Assembly (NCBI RefSeq): GCF_049994355.1
Contig: NZ_CP188257.1
Coordinates: 2,542,001 to 2,606,000 of the forward strand
Source of the DNA: Angustibacter sp049994355
GTDB lineage: Bacteria > Actinomycetota > Actinomycetes > Actinomycetales > Angustibacteraceae
Reading direction: 5' to 3'
Length of the DNA: 64,000 nt
The position numbers and the translations under genes are program-made. Under the pieces are notes generated by a model, which did not search any database, was not told the origin of the DNA, and saw only the letters and a list, made by a program, of their open reading frames with translations. Position 1 is the stretch's first letter; the number at the start of each line of letters is the position of its first letter. Shown one piece after another: positions 1 through 8,891 of the stretch.

Positions 1-333
1 ACCGGCATCGATCGCAGCGAACACGTACTTCGGCTGGAAGTGGATGTCGGCGATCAGCGGGATCGGAGACTTGCGAGCCAGCACCGGCAACGCGTCGGCA
101 TCGTCCTGGCTGGGCACCGCGACCCGCACGATCTGGCAGCCGGCCGCCGTCAGTTCCGCGATCTGTTGCAGGGTCGTGTCGATATCGGCGGTCACGGTGG
201 TCGTCATCGATTGGACCGAGACCGGCGCGTCCCCACCCACCAGCACGCTGCCTACTCGGATCTGGCGGCAGATGCGGCGTTTCGCAAGCGTCGGCGGTGG
301 CGGTACAGGCATTCCCAAGCTAACGGGGGTCAA
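1..333 (-). CDS. ispG: 4-hydroxy-3-methylbut-2-enyl diphosphate synthase IspG (GcpE), N-terminal part
   Basis: IspG is the iron-sulfur enzyme that converts methylerythritol cyclodiphosphate to HMBPP in the MEP isoprenoid pathway. The 111 codons present carry family hallmarks: VGGDAPVSVQSMTTT, then IVRVAVPSQDDADAL, then IPLIADIHFQPKYVFAAI. The gene runs off the left edge, so the C-terminal 4Fe-4S cysteines are not visible. I chose the TTG at 333 because it gives the usual actinobacterial N-terminus (MTPVSLGMP) and has GAAGGG upstream; the in-frame ATG at 312 is the alternative. It lies 64 nt downstream of dxs in the same direction and probably shares its transcript. Confidence 0.93.
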   Translation of the reverse strand, partial: MTPVSLGMPVPPPPTLAKRRICRQIRVGSVLVGGDAPVSVQSMTTTVTADIDTTLQQIAELTAAGCQIVRVAVPSQDDADALPVLARKSPIPLIADIHFQPKYVFAAIDAG

Positions 334-397
334 GGCGGTCTGCCCTTCTGCTCGCGGGTCCACCGGAGCTTCTCGTCGGCCGGTTCGCGGACCGTTA

Positions 398-2314
398 TCA
401 GGAGCTTGCTGCCCGAGCTTTTGGGAATCGGGTCTGGCCGATTGCCCCGCGGGGACGTTGTCGTGACGTGAGACAACCTGCCAGTTCTGCCATCACGCGC
501 GGGGCGAGGGCGTCGGCGCTGAGATCGAGCGAGGCGAGCAGGTCGGCTCGCTTCGCGGTTGGCTGAAACCGAGGTGGGATTCCGAACTCACGCACCGGCG
601 TGTCCACTCCGTTTTGCCGCAGGAACTGAGCGATCCCGGCGCCGACGCCGCCGATCGTGTTGTTGTCTTCCACCGTGACGACAACCTCGTGCGCGGCCGC
701 CAGATCCTTCAGGGCGTGGTTCACCGGATACACCCAGCGGGGATCCACGACAGTCGCGGCGACGCCGCGGCGGGCGAGCGCGTCGCCGAGGGCCAAGCAG
801 GTCGCGGCCAGTGCCCCCACCGACACAATGAGGACAACCGGCCGCGGGCGGGCACTGAGAACGTCGACACCGCCGACACTGGCGATCTCGGTCACCGCCG
901 GCCCTACCGCGGACTTGGGGAAGCGGATGACTGTCGGCCCGTCATGGACGTCGACAGCCTCGCGCAGCGCACGGCGCAGGTTCGCCGCGTCCCGCGGCGC
1001 CGCGATCTGCACCCCGGGCAACAGCTGCAGCAGCGACAGATCCCACATGCCGTTATGGCTTGGACCGTCGTCGCCGGTTATCCCGGCTCGGTCCAGCACG
1101 AACGTCACGCCCAGCCGGTGCAGCGCAACGTCCATCAACGCCTGGTCGAAAGCCCGGTTGAGGAAGGTCGCGTAGATGGCGAGGACCGGATGCATCCCTC
1201 CGAGCGCGAGCCCCGCCGCTGAGGTCACGGCGTGCTGCTCGGCGATTCCGACATCGAACACTCGATCTGGAAAGGCCGCAGCGAAGTCGCCCAGTCCGAC
1301 CGGACGCAGCATCGCCGCCGTGATCGCCACAACGTCGGGCCGGTCGGCGGCGATGCGCACGATTTCCTGCCCGAACACATCGGTCCAGGTCTGCGCCGGG
1401 GCGGCGGTGGCCGCGCCCGGGGAACCGGCGGCGATCGCGTGCATCCGATCTGCCTCATGCCGTTCGGCGGGCGGATAGCCTGCGCCCTTGCGGGTGATGC
1501 AATGCACGATCACCGGCCGGTGCAACCCCCGCGCCGCCCGTAGCGCGCTTTCGACCGCCGCTTCATCGTGCCCATCGACGGGACCCACATAGGCCAGGCC
1601 CAGGTCGGTGAAGATCGACGGCTCGGTGCTGGTTCCCGGTGCACGATCACGCAGGTCGGCCAGGTGCACGGCCAGGCCGCCGATCGTCGGGTCGTAGGAG
1701 CGGCCGTTGTCATTGACCACGACGATGACCGGGCGATGCGGCGCTCCACCGATGTTGTTCAACGCCTCCCAGCACATACCGCCGGTCAGCGCACCGTCGC
1801 CAACCACCGCGACCACCGCGCGCTCTGCCATGCCGCGCAGGGAAAACGCCTTGGCCAGTCCGTCGGCGTAGGAAAGCGCCGTCGAAGCATGGGAATTCTC
1901 GATCACGTCGTGGTCAGACTCGGCCCGGCTCGGGTAGCCGGACAGGCCGTCGCGCTGTCGGAGCCGGTCGAAGGAGGCCCGGCGCCCCGTGAGCAGCTTG
2001 TGCACGTAGGCCTGGTGGCCGGTGTCCCACAGGATCACGTCGTGCGGCGAGTCGAACACGCGGTGCAACGCGATGCTCACTTCGACCACCCCGAGGTTGG
2101 GCCCGAGATGGCCACCGGTCCGGCAGACCGAGTCGATGAGGAAGCTCCTGATCTGCTCGGCCAACGTGATCACGCCGTGGGCATCAAGGCGCTTCACGTC
2201 CTCGGGACCAGTGATGGACTCGAGCAGGTTCGTCAGAGCGACCGGACGGACGGACAAGGTGGCTCCGGCGGTTGCGGCAGTTCCCGCGATGTTCGCCGGC
2301 CTTCGCGCTGTCAT
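398..2314 (-). CDS. dxs: 1-deoxy-D-xylulose-5-phosphate synthase
   Basis: DXS condenses pyruvate and glyceraldehyde 3-phosphate with thiamine diphosphate, the first step of the MEP pathway. The 638-residue product matches the family length. It shows the N-terminal LLESITGPEDVKRL segment, the cofactor motif GDGALTGGMCWEALNN starting near residue 172, and a transketolase-type central and C-terminal half. Its ATG overlaps the ispH stop (ATGA, 2311-2314), so translation is probably coupled. Location beside polyprenyl synthase and ispH suggests a pathway-dedicated copy feeding one terpenoid product; a housekeeping copy may exist elsewhere, which this window cannot show. Confidence 0.96.
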   Translation of the reverse strand: MTARRPANIAGTAATAGATLSVRPVALTNLLESITGPEDVKRLDAHGVITLAEQIRSFLIDSVCRTGGHLGPNLGVVEVSIALHRVFDSPHDVILWDTGHQAYVHKLLTGRRASFDRLRQRDGLSGYPSRAESDHDVIENSHASTALSYADGLAKAFSLRGMAERAVVAVVGDGALTGGMCWEALNNIGGAPHRPVIVVVNDNGRSYDPTIGGLAVHLADLRDRAPGTSTEPSIFTDLGLAYVGPVDGHDEAAVESALRAARGLHRPVIVHCITRKGAGYPPAERHEADRMHAIAAGSPGAATAAPAQTWTDVFGQEIVRIAADRPDVVAITAAMLRPVGLGDFAAAFPDRVFDVGIAEQHAVTSAAGLALGGMHPVLAIYATFLNRAFDQALMDVALHRLGVTFVLDRAGITGDDGPSHNGMWDLSLLQLLPGVQIAAPRDAANLRRALREAVDVHDGPTVIRFPKSAVGPAVTEIASVGGVDVLSARPRPVVLIVSVGALAATCLALGDALARRGVAATVVDPRWVYPVNHALKDLAAAHEVVVTVEDNNTIGGVGAGIAQFLRQNGVDTPVREFGIPPRFQPTAKRADLLASLDLSADALAPRVMAELAGCLTSRQRPRGAIGQTRFPKARAASS

Positions 2315-3276
2315 CTCGATCGCACCTCGCTCGGCAGACCAAAATGGACGTCTTCCTTGGCGACCTCACGCTCAAGGACCTTGACGTCGCCGTAACCACG
2401 CAACGCCTCGAGTACGTCTGAGACGAGCACCGGTGACGCCGACGCGCCCGCCGTGAGCCCGATGACCTTGGCATCGCGGACCCACAACGGATCAATAGCG
2501 TCGGCGTCGTCGATCAAATAGGCCTTTACGCCCGCGCGGCGAGCTACGTCGACCAGCCTCACGGAATTCGAGGAGTTCCTGGAACCGACGACCAGGATCA
2601 CGTCCGCATCGGCTGCCACCGCCCGCACCGCATTCTGCCGATTCGTGGTGGCGTAACAGATGTCGTCGCTGTCGGGGCCCCTCAGGTCGGGAAAGCGGGC
2701 CTTCAACGCGTCGACTACCGCGGCCGCCTCGTCGACAGCAAGCGTTGTCTGCATCAGATAGGACACCGGGCCGCTCACCGACAGGCGCTGGACGTCCTCG
2801 ACCGTCTCCACCATGATCGTCTGCTCGGGAGCCTCGCCCAGTGTTCCTTCCGACTCCTCATGGCCGCGGTGCCCGACCAGGATGATGGTGTCGCCGCGAC
2901 CCGCGAACCGGCGCGCCTCGGCGTGCACCTTCGCCACCAGCGGACACGTCGCGTCCACCACTCGAAGGCCGCGCCGCTCAGCATCCCGCCGCACCGCCGG
3001 GGAGACCCCGTGTGCCGAGAAGACGACGGTGGCCCCATCGGGAACCTCGTCCAGTTCCTCGACGAACACCGCGCCCCGCGCCTCCAGACCGCGCACCACG
3101 TGCACGTTGTGGACGATCTGCTTGCGGACGAACACCGGCGCACCCTGCCGCTCCAACAAGAGCTCGACGATCTCAATTGCCCGTTCGACCCCCGCGCAAA
3201 AGGCCCGCGGACTGGCTTGCAGCACCGTCAACGAACGTGGCGCGGAGTCGCCTACCCCGATTGGCACCGCCATCAC
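2311..3276 (-). CDS. ispH: 4-hydroxy-3-methylbut-2-enyl diphosphate reductase IspH
   Basis: IspH reduces HMBPP to IPP and DMAPP, the last MEP step. The three cysteines that bind the iron-sulfur cluster are visible at about residues 27 (FCAGV), 111 (TCPLV) and 207 (DICYATTNRQ), and the catalytic TTNRQ motif is intact. Length (321 aa) is normal. The start region reads GTGATG, so either the GTG at 3276 or the next ATG may be used; both overlap the stop of the upstream polyprenyl synthase gene. It is the second gene of the 4307-to-1 operon. Confidence 0.96.
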   Translation of the reverse strand: MMAVPIGVGDSAPRSLTVLQASPRAFCAGVERAIEIVELLLERQGAPVFVRKQIVHNVHVVRGLEARGAVFVEELDEVPDGATVVFSAHGVSPAVRRDAERRGLRVVDATCPLVAKVHAEARRFAGRGDTIILVGHRGHEESEGTLGEAPEQTIMVETVEDVQRLSVSGPVSYLMQTTLAVDEAAAVVDALKARFPDLRGPDSDDICYATTNRQNAVRAVAADADVILVVGSRNSSNSVRLVDVARRAGVKAYLIDDADAIDPLWVRDAKVIGLTAGASASPVLVSDVLEALRGYGDVKVLEREVAKEDVHFGLPSEVRSR

Positions 3277-4307
3277 CGATCCCGATCTCGGGCGAACCGC
3301 GCGATCTCACGGAACTCGTCGTGGATCTGAAGGGGCAAGTTCAACCCGGCAAGGCACCGCTCCGCGGAGCTGACCTCATCCTCGGCCAGCCGTTCGGCCC
3401 ACCCACGCCCACCCGCGCGTTCCACCAAGACCGCAGCGCGGCGCAGTTCGTCCTCATCTAACGGGCTGGATCGGAAGTACAGCTCGGCCAGCTCGCCCGC
3501 CGCCGATCCGGTCGCGCACAACGCGGCGACAACCGGCAATGACTTCTTCCTGGATCTGAGATCAGACAGCACCGGCTTGCCAGTCAGGTCAGGCGTTCCC
3601 CAAATCCCAAGCAGGTCATCGACCACCTGGAACGCGGTACCAAGGTGCTCCCCGAATGCCGCCAGGCCATCGACCAAGGCCGGCTCCGCACCCACCAGCA
3701 CCGCACCGATGGAGGACGCGCAGCTCAGCAGAGCAGACGTCTTGTCACGTGCCATCGCGAGGCATTCCTGCAGCGACACATCGGAACGTTGCTCGAAACC
3801 CAGATCCGCAGCCTGCCCACAGACCAGACGCTGGGTAGCCGCCCCGAGGCGCCGGGCCGCCGGACGGGCGCCCGCAACCGGTACGTCCAGCAGCGTCTCC
3901 AAGGCCGCGGTCAGCAACGCGTCGCCCGCGAGGATGGCTGACGACGTCCCGAACACCGCCCACGCGGTCGGCCGATGACGCCGTTCAGCATCACCGTCCA
4001 TGACGTCGTCGTGCAGAAGCGAGAAGTTGTGCACCAGCTCCACCGCGACAGCGGCTGGCACTGCTGCCTCGGCCGCTGCACCCGCGGCTCGGGCCGACAG
4101 CAACGCGAGCGCGGGCCGAAGCGCCTTCCCCCCGCTGGCCTGCACCGGCTGACCCGAAGCATCCAGCCAACCCTGGTGATACCCAGCGACCCGCGCCATT
4201 CCCGGGCCAAGCCTGCCGACCGCCGCGCGTAGCGCCGGCGCCACCAATTCACGAGCCAACCCGACCGACCCCGGCTGGGAGGTCGTCGAGGCGCTCACCA
4301 TTTCCAT
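3273..4307 (-). CDS. Polyprenyl diphosphate synthase (trans-isoprenyl diphosphate synthase)
   Basis: This enzyme elongates allylic diphosphates with IPP to make GPP, FPP, GGPP or longer chains. It has the first aspartate-rich motif DDVMD at residues 100-104 and a second, DDLLG, at 230-234, as in class I prenyl synthases. Length is 344 aa. It is the first gene of the MEP block and overlaps ispH. The residues before DDVMD (HNFSLLH) do not let me fix product length. The block resembles actinobacterial hopanoid or carotenoid clusters in which a prenyl synthase sits with extra dxs, ispH and ispG copies; that is inference, because no cyclase lies in the window. Confidence 0.9.
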   Translation of the reverse strand: MEMVSASTTSQPGSVGLARELVAPALRAAVGRLGPGMARVAGYHQGWLDASGQPVQASGGKALRPALALLSARAAGAAAEAAVPAAVAVELVHNFSLLHDDVMDGDAERRHRPTAWAVFGTSSAILAGDALLTAALETLLDVPVAGARPAARRLGAATQRLVCGQAADLGFEQRSDVSLQECLAMARDKTSALLSCASSIGAVLVGAEPALVDGLAAFGEHLGTAFQVVDDLLGIWGTPDLTGKPVLSDLRSRKKSLPVVAALCATGSAAGELAELYFRSSPLDEDELRRAAVLVERAGGRGWAERLAEDEVSSAERCLAGLNLPLQIHDEFREIARFARDRDR

Positions 4308-4410
4308 GAACCGGTCATGTGATCAGCCCCGTTTGGTCAAATCCGCTGAGGTGGTGTAAGACGGCTGATCCTTCGATGGGGTTCAGGCGTCGGTCCCGAC
4401 GGATCGAGAT

Positions 4411-4456
4411 GACGAAGACGGGGCACCGAGGTCGCTCTCGGTGCCCCGTCTTCGTC
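4411..4456 (-). terminator. Strong hairpin terminator after der
   Basis: A perfect 20-bp inverted repeat (arms 4411-4430 and 4437-4456) with a 6-nt loop lies 25 nt beyond the der stop. There is no T-tract on either side, as is usual for actinobacterial hairpin terminators. It separates the housekeeping operon from the isoprenoid block. The sequence between it and the prenyl synthase start (4308-4410) holds only a loose repeat, gatcagcc at 4320-4327 against ggctgatc at 4364-4371. Confidence 0.85.
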
Positions 4457-4481
4457 AGGTCAGCGGGTGACTCGTGCGGTG

Positions 4482-5963
4482 CTACTTGCGGCGCTTCTCA
4501 CGCACCCGGACGCTGACCTCGATCGGCGACCCGGCGAACCCGAAGGTCTCGCGCAGACGGCGTTCGATGAACCGACGGTAGCCCGCCTCCAGGAACCCGC
4601 TGGCGAACACCACGAACCGCGGCGGCCGGGTCGCTGCCTGGGTGGCGAACAACACCCGCGGCTGCTTGCCGCCGCGCAGCGGGTGCGGGTGAGCCGCGAC
4701 CAGCTCGCCCATGAACGCGTTCAACCGTCCGGTGGGCACCCGCGTGTCCCAGGACTCCAGCGCCAGGTCGAGGGCGGGCACGAGCTTGTCCAGGTGCCGA
4801 CCGGTGCGCGCCGAGACGTTGACCCGGGGCGCCCAGGGCACCTGCACGAGGTCCTGCTCGATCTCGCGCTCGAGGTAGTAGCGCCGCTCCTCGTCGACCG
4901 TGTCCCACTTGTTGTAGGCGATCACCAGCGCGCGTCCGGCGTCGATCACCTGCTGCACCACCCGGACGTCCTGCTCGGTGATCGGGGTGCCGGCGTCGAT
5001 CAGCACCACCGCGACCTCGGCCTTCTCCAGCGCGGTCTGGGTGCGCAGCGACGCGTAGAAGTCGGCGCCACGCGTCTGGTGCACCCGACGGCGGATGCCC
5101 GCGGTGTCCACGAAGCGCCACGTCCGTCCTGCGAGCTCGACCATCTCGTCCACCGGATCGCGGGTGGTGCCGGCCACCTCGTCGACAACAACGCGCTCGG
5201 ACCCGATGGCCTTGTTGAGCAGGCTGGACTTGCCCACGTTGGGACGACCGACCAGGGCCACCCGCCGAGGCCCGCCGGGTGGGTACCCGCCACCGACCGC
5301 GGAGACCGGCGGCAGGACGGCGAGTGCGGCGTCCAGCAGGTCGCCGCTCCCCCGCCCGTGCAGGGCGGACACCGGAACGGGTTCGCCCAGCCCCAGCGAC
5401 CACAGCATCGCCGCATCGGCCTCGGTCCGGGCGTCGTCCACCTTGTTGGCGGCGAGCACGACGGGCTTGCCGGAGCGTCGCAGCACCTTCACCACGGCCT
5501 CGTCGGTGTCGGTGGCGCCGACGGTGGCGTCCACCACGAAGAGCACGGCGTCCGCGAGCTCGATGGCGATCTCGGCCTGCTCGGCCACGCGCAGGTGGAG
5601 CCCCTTGGCGTCGCGCTCCCAGCCGCCGGTGTCGACGAGCACGAAACGGCGGCCGGTCCACTCGGCCTCGTAGGTGACGCGGTCACGGGTGACGCCGGGA
5701 ACGTCCTCGACCACCGCTTCGCGACGGCCCAGGATGCGGTTGACGAGCGTGGACTTGCCGACATTCGGACGGCCGATGACGGCCAGCACCGGCAGCGGAC
5801 CCTCGTCGACGTCGGCCGCCAGGTCCTCGTCCGAGCGGCCGAGGAGCGCTACGTCCTCGTCGCTGAGGTCGTAGTCCTCCAAACCGACCCGCAGGCCGGC
5901 GGCGACGACGTCCTCGTCCGCGCCCGGTGCGGGCTCGGTGTTCGAACCGTCGGTCTCCGTCAT
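4482..5963 (-). CDS. der: Ribosome biogenesis GTPase Der (EngA)
   Basis: Der is a tandem-GTPase factor needed for assembly of the 50S ribosomal subunit. Two P-loops are present, GRPNVGKST at about residues 64-72 and a second GRPNVGKSS near 230, followed by the C-terminal KH-like domain ending in a basic tail. I chose the ATG at 5963, which overlaps the stop of the upstream acyltransferase (ATGA), giving 493 aa. A longer in-frame extension exists but would run into that gene. The first 55 residues are an acidic extension common in actinobacterial Der proteins. Confidence 0.96.
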   Translation of the reverse strand: MTETDGSNTEPAPGADEDVVAAGLRVGLEDYDLSDEDVALLGRSDEDLAADVDEGPLPVLAVIGRPNVGKSTLVNRILGRREAVVEDVPGVTRDRVTYEAEWTGRRFVLVDTGGWERDAKGLHLRVAEQAEIAIELADAVLFVVDATVGATDTDEAVVKVLRRSGKPVVLAANKVDDARTEADAAMLWSLGLGEPVPVSALHGRGSGDLLDAALAVLPPVSAVGGGYPPGGPRRVALVGRPNVGKSSLLNKAIGSERVVVDEVAGTTRDPVDEMVELAGRTWRFVDTAGIRRRVHQTRGADFYASLRTQTALEKAEVAVVLIDAGTPITEQDVRVVQQVIDAGRALVIAYNKWDTVDEERRYYLEREIEQDLVQVPWAPRVNVSARTGRHLDKLVPALDLALESWDTRVPTGRLNAFMGELVAAHPHPLRGGKQPRVLFATQAATRPPRFVVFASGFLEAGYRRFIERRLRETFGFAGSPIEVSVRVREKRRK

Positions 5964-6679
5964 GACACGCCTTCCAGGCCGAGTGTGTGCAGGTCCTCGT
6001 ACAGGGGGATGCCGGTCAGGTCCGCACTGTCCCGCACGTGATCGGCCAGGGCCACCCGCAGCTGCTCGGTGAGCTGACGGCTCGCCTCGCGTCGGGACAG
6101 GTCCGGTGCCGGGACCAGGTGCACCGGCTGGCCGAACACCACGGCGACGCGCCGCCAAGGTCTGGGCGGCTGCCCGACCGACCCGCCCGGACGGCGGGTT
6201 CCCAGGCAGGCCACCGGCACCACCGGAGCGCCGCTGACCATGGCCAGGTAGGTGACACCCTCGTGCACCGCGGCGACGTCACCACGACCGCGACTGCCTT
6301 CAGGAAAGACCCCGACCACGCCACTGTGACGCAGCACGGCGAGGGCCTGCTGCAGGGCACCGCGGTCGATGGTGTCGCGGCGGATCGGGATCTGGCCGCA
6401 GTGGTCGAGGACCCAGCCGGCCGGGCCGTGGAACATCTCGGTCTTGACCAGGAAGTGGGTGGGACGCGGCGCCAGGCCGTAGACCAGCGGGCCGTCCAGG
6501 ATGCCAGTGTGGTTCGAGGCCAGCAGGACCGGGCCGGTGCTGGGCACCCGCTCGGCGCCGATGATGCGCGAGCGGTAGATCGCGTGGAAGAGCACGTTGC
6601 CGACCCGGCGTCCGCCCGCGGCACGCCTGGCCGACGGCGCCGCTTCGTCCCGGCGCACCGCGGCGCGCTGCTCGCTCAC
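5960..6679 (-). CDS. PlsC-type 1-acylglycerol-3-phosphate acyltransferase family protein
   Basis: PlsC-type enzymes transfer acyl chains to lysophosphatidic acid or related acceptors at the membrane. The acyltransferase motif NHTGILD (HX4D) and the acceptor motif FPEGSRGRG are both present in a 239-residue protein. It overlaps cmk upstream and der downstream by 4 bp each, the standard actinobacterial cmk-acyltransferase-der arrangement. The physiological acceptor cannot be told from sequence. Confidence 0.88.
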   Translation of the reverse strand: MSEQRAAVRRDEAAPSARRAAGGRRVGNVLFHAIYRSRIIGAERVPSTGPVLLASNHTGILDGPLVYGLAPRPTHFLVKTEMFHGPAGWVLDHCGQIPIRRDTIDRGALQQALAVLRHSGVVGVFPEGSRGRGDVAAVHEGVTYLAMVSGAPVVPVACLGTRRPGGSVGQPPRPWRRVAVVFGQPVHLVPAPDLSRREASRQLTEQLRVALADHVRDSADLTGIPLYEDLHTLGLEGVS

Positions 6680-7386
6680 GCGGACCCCGCCCTGGGCACC
6701 CGTCCGGTGCGCGAGCCGACCAGCTCGGTCAGGGCGTCCACGACCTGCTCGAACGTCATCGACGACGAGTCGATGGTGCGCACACCGTCGGCCGCGGTGA
6801 CGAACTGCGAGACGGTCGAGTCGTCCCGGTCACGGCGGACCACCTGGTCGCGGGTCGCCGCCACGGCGGACTCCTCTGCGTGACCGTGCAGCTCGAGCGC
6901 GCGCCGCTGCAACCGAGTCAGCTCGGTGGCGGTCAGCAGCACCCGGACGTCGGCGTCCGGTGCGACCACGGTGGTGATGTCGCGCCCCTCGGCCACGATG
7001 CCCTCGGACGCCTCGTGGATCAGCCTGCGCTGCAGGTCACGCATCCGGGCGCGCACCTGGAGGTTCGTGGCGACCGCGCTGACCTGCTCGCTGACCCGGG
7101 TCTGCCGGATCGCCTGGCCGACGTCGACGGACCCGACTCGCACGCTCGGGGCGGCAGGATCGGTACCCATCTCCAAGGGCATGGCGTCCATCGCGTCGAC
7201 GACGGCCGCCGGGTCGGTGAGGTCGACCCCCTGCTCCAGGCACCACCAGGTCAGCGCGCGGTACATCGCGCCGGTGTCCAGGTAGCGCAGACCGAAGCGG
7301 CGGGCCACCGCACGCGACACGCTGGACTTGCCAGAACCGCTGGGCCCGTCGACGGCGACGACGAGGGCAGGCTCGGACGTGGGCAC
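6676..7386 (-). CDS. cmk: Cytidylate kinase
   Basis: Cmk phosphorylates CMP and dCMP with ATP. The P-loop GPSGSGKSS lies near the N-terminus, followed by LDTGAMYRA and GRDITTVV, both typical of the family. I chose the GTG at 7386 because AAGGAG sits 7 nt upstream; an ATG at 7404 would add six residues and would contain that ribosome-binding site. The product is 236 aa. The stop overlaps the acyltransferase start. Confidence 0.95.
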   Translation of the reverse strand: MPTSEPALVVAVDGPSGSGKSSVSRAVARRFGLRYLDTGAMYRALTWWCLEQGVDLTDPAAVVDAMDAMPLEMGTDPAAPSVRVGSVDVGQAIRQTRVSEQVSAVATNLQVRARMRDLQRRLIHEASEGIVAEGRDITTVVAPDADVRVLLTATELTRLQRRALELHGHAEESAVAATRDQVVRRDRDDSTVSQFVTAADGVRTIDSSSMTFEQVVDALTELVGSRTGRVPRAGSA

Positions 7387-7435
7387 GCAGGTACTCCTTG
7401 ACATCAGGCTGGGGGGTACTCAGCGTAGTCGAGGT

Positions 7436-8530
7436 TCAGGCGTGCACGGTCCAGCCGCGCTCACGCAGCGCACCGACCAACGTCTGCGCCGCGGCGGGCA
7501 GCACGTCGATCTCGGCCAGGCCCATCGGCCGGCCCTCGCTGTGCTCGATGCGCAGGTCCTCCAGGTTGACTCCCGCGTCCCCCACGTCGCGCAGCAGCCG
7601 GGCCAGCTCACCCGGTCGGTCCGGCACGATCACCGGGACTGCGACGTAGACCGTCGGCGCCGAACCGTGCTTGCCCGGGATTCGAGCGTGCCCCTCGTTG
7701 CCGGCCGCCACCAACCCGGCGACCGTAGCCCGCGCGCCCAGCGCGTCGTCCGGCTGGGCCCCCAGCGCATCGACGGCGGCCAGCACCGAGTCGAGGTCGT
7801 CCCGCAGGGCGTGCAGCGCCCGAGCCACTGCGCCCGCGTTGCCGGCCAGGATCTGGGTCCACAGGTGCGGGTCGCTGGCTGCGATCCGGGTTACGTCGCG
7901 CACGCCCTGCCCGGCCAGCGCCACCGCGCTCTCCGGCGCAGAGCGCAGCCGCGCCGCGACCAGGCTGGCCGCGACCTGCGGGACGTGCGAGATGACGGCG
8001 ACCGCCTCGTCGTGCTCGACGGCGTCCATCACCGAGACCGTCGCACCCAGCGTGCCGGCCATCCACCGCACCATCTGCAGCGCCGGCTCGCTCGTCTCCT
8101 CGGTCGGGGTCAGCACCCACGGGCGTCCAGCGAACAGGTCAGCGCGAGCCGCCACCGCACCGGAGCGCTCCCGACCCGCCAGCGGATGGCCGCCGACGTA
8201 CCGGGACACGTCCACGCCCATCGCGCGCAGCCGTTTCAGCGGAAGGGACTTCACGCTCGCCACGTCGGTCACGACGGCGTCCGGCCGGGCCGCCAGCTCG
8301 GCCGCGACGACGTCCGCGACGACGTCCGGTGGGGCGGCGACGACAACCAGGTCGGCCGCTGCGTTCGGCTCGATCCGGCCGGCGCCCAGGTCACGGGCGA
8401 GCGCGACCGCGCTCGGCGAGGGGTCGAACAGCGTGACGTCGACCCCCTGGCTGCACAGGGCCAGGCCGACGCTGGTGCCGACCAGCCCGGTGCCCACCAC
8501 CCGCACCGACCGCGGCTGCCGCGCGGTCAC
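7436..8530 (-). CDS. tyrA: Prephenate dehydrogenase with C-terminal ACT domain
   Basis: TyrA oxidatively decarboxylates prephenate to 4-hydroxyphenylpyruvate for tyrosine synthesis. The N-terminal Rossmann motif is VVGTGLVGTSVGLAL, the catalytic region includes GGHPLAGRERSG and ISHVPQ, and the last 80 or so residues form an ACT domain (VPDRPGELARLLRDVGDAG) that probably senses tyrosine. The GTG start overlaps the chorismate mutase stop (GTGA), so the two consecutive steps from chorismate are translationally coupled. A 49-nt gap separates it from cmk. Confidence 0.93.
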   Translation of the reverse strand: MTARQPRSVRVVGTGLVGTSVGLALCSQGVDVTLFDPSPSAVALARDLGAGRIEPNAAADLVVVAAPPDVVADVVAAELAARPDAVVTDVASVKSLPLKRLRAMGVDVSRYVGGHPLAGRERSGAVAARADLFAGRPWVLTPTEETSEPALQMVRWMAGTLGATVSVMDAVEHDEAVAVISHVPQVAASLVAARLRSAPESAVALAGQGVRDVTRIAASDPHLWTQILAGNAGAVARALHALRDDLDSVLAAVDALGAQPDDALGARATVAGLVAAGNEGHARIPGKHGSAPTVYVAVPVIVPDRPGELARLLRDVGDAGVNLEDLRIEHSEGRPMGLAEIDVLPAAAQTLVGALRERGWTVHA

Positions 8531-8889
8531 TGGGCGATGTCCAGGCGCAGCGACGTGGCACCGCGAAGGTACACGTGCTGCACCTCGGCACGGGGAACGT
8601 CCATCTCTGCGTGCGCCATCAACCGGACCACCCGGGGCAGCGCGCCGGGCACATCGATCTCGACGGTGCAGAGCAGTGGGACCTCGCCCAGGCCCAGCTC
8701 GCGGGCCGCGACGGCGGGGAACTCCGAACGGAGGTCGGCGGTGACGGTGAACACGATCGAGATCAGGTCGTCGGCAGTCAGGTAGTTCGCCGACATCACC
8801 GCCGCGACGAGCTCGCGGGTCGAGGAGAGCAGGTGCTCGCGCTCGTCAACATCCAGCTGGATCGCACCGCGGATAGCCCGAACCGCCAT
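8527..8889 (-). CDS. aroH: Chorismate mutase, AroH type
   Basis: AroH-type chorismate mutase rearranges chorismate to prephenate. The 120-residue product begins MAVRAIRGAIQLDVDERE, the usual N-terminus of this fold. I preferred the ATG at 8889, two bases after the rluB stop, to a longer ORF starting at 8949 that would overlap rluB. It is coupled to tyrA downstream, so this pair commits chorismate to tyrosine and phenylalanine. Confidence 0.92.
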   Translation of the reverse strand: MAVRAIRGAIQLDVDEREHLLSSTRELVAAVMSANYLTADDLISIVFTVTADLRSEFPAVAARELGLGEVPLLCTVEIDVPGALPRVVRLMAHAEMDVPRAEVQHVYLRGATSLRLDIAQ

Positions 8890-8891
8890 GC

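Noticed and set aside
4467..6041. 524-codon plus-strand frame opposite der
   Set aside because: Der on the minus strand is certain; the antisense frame has no family features.
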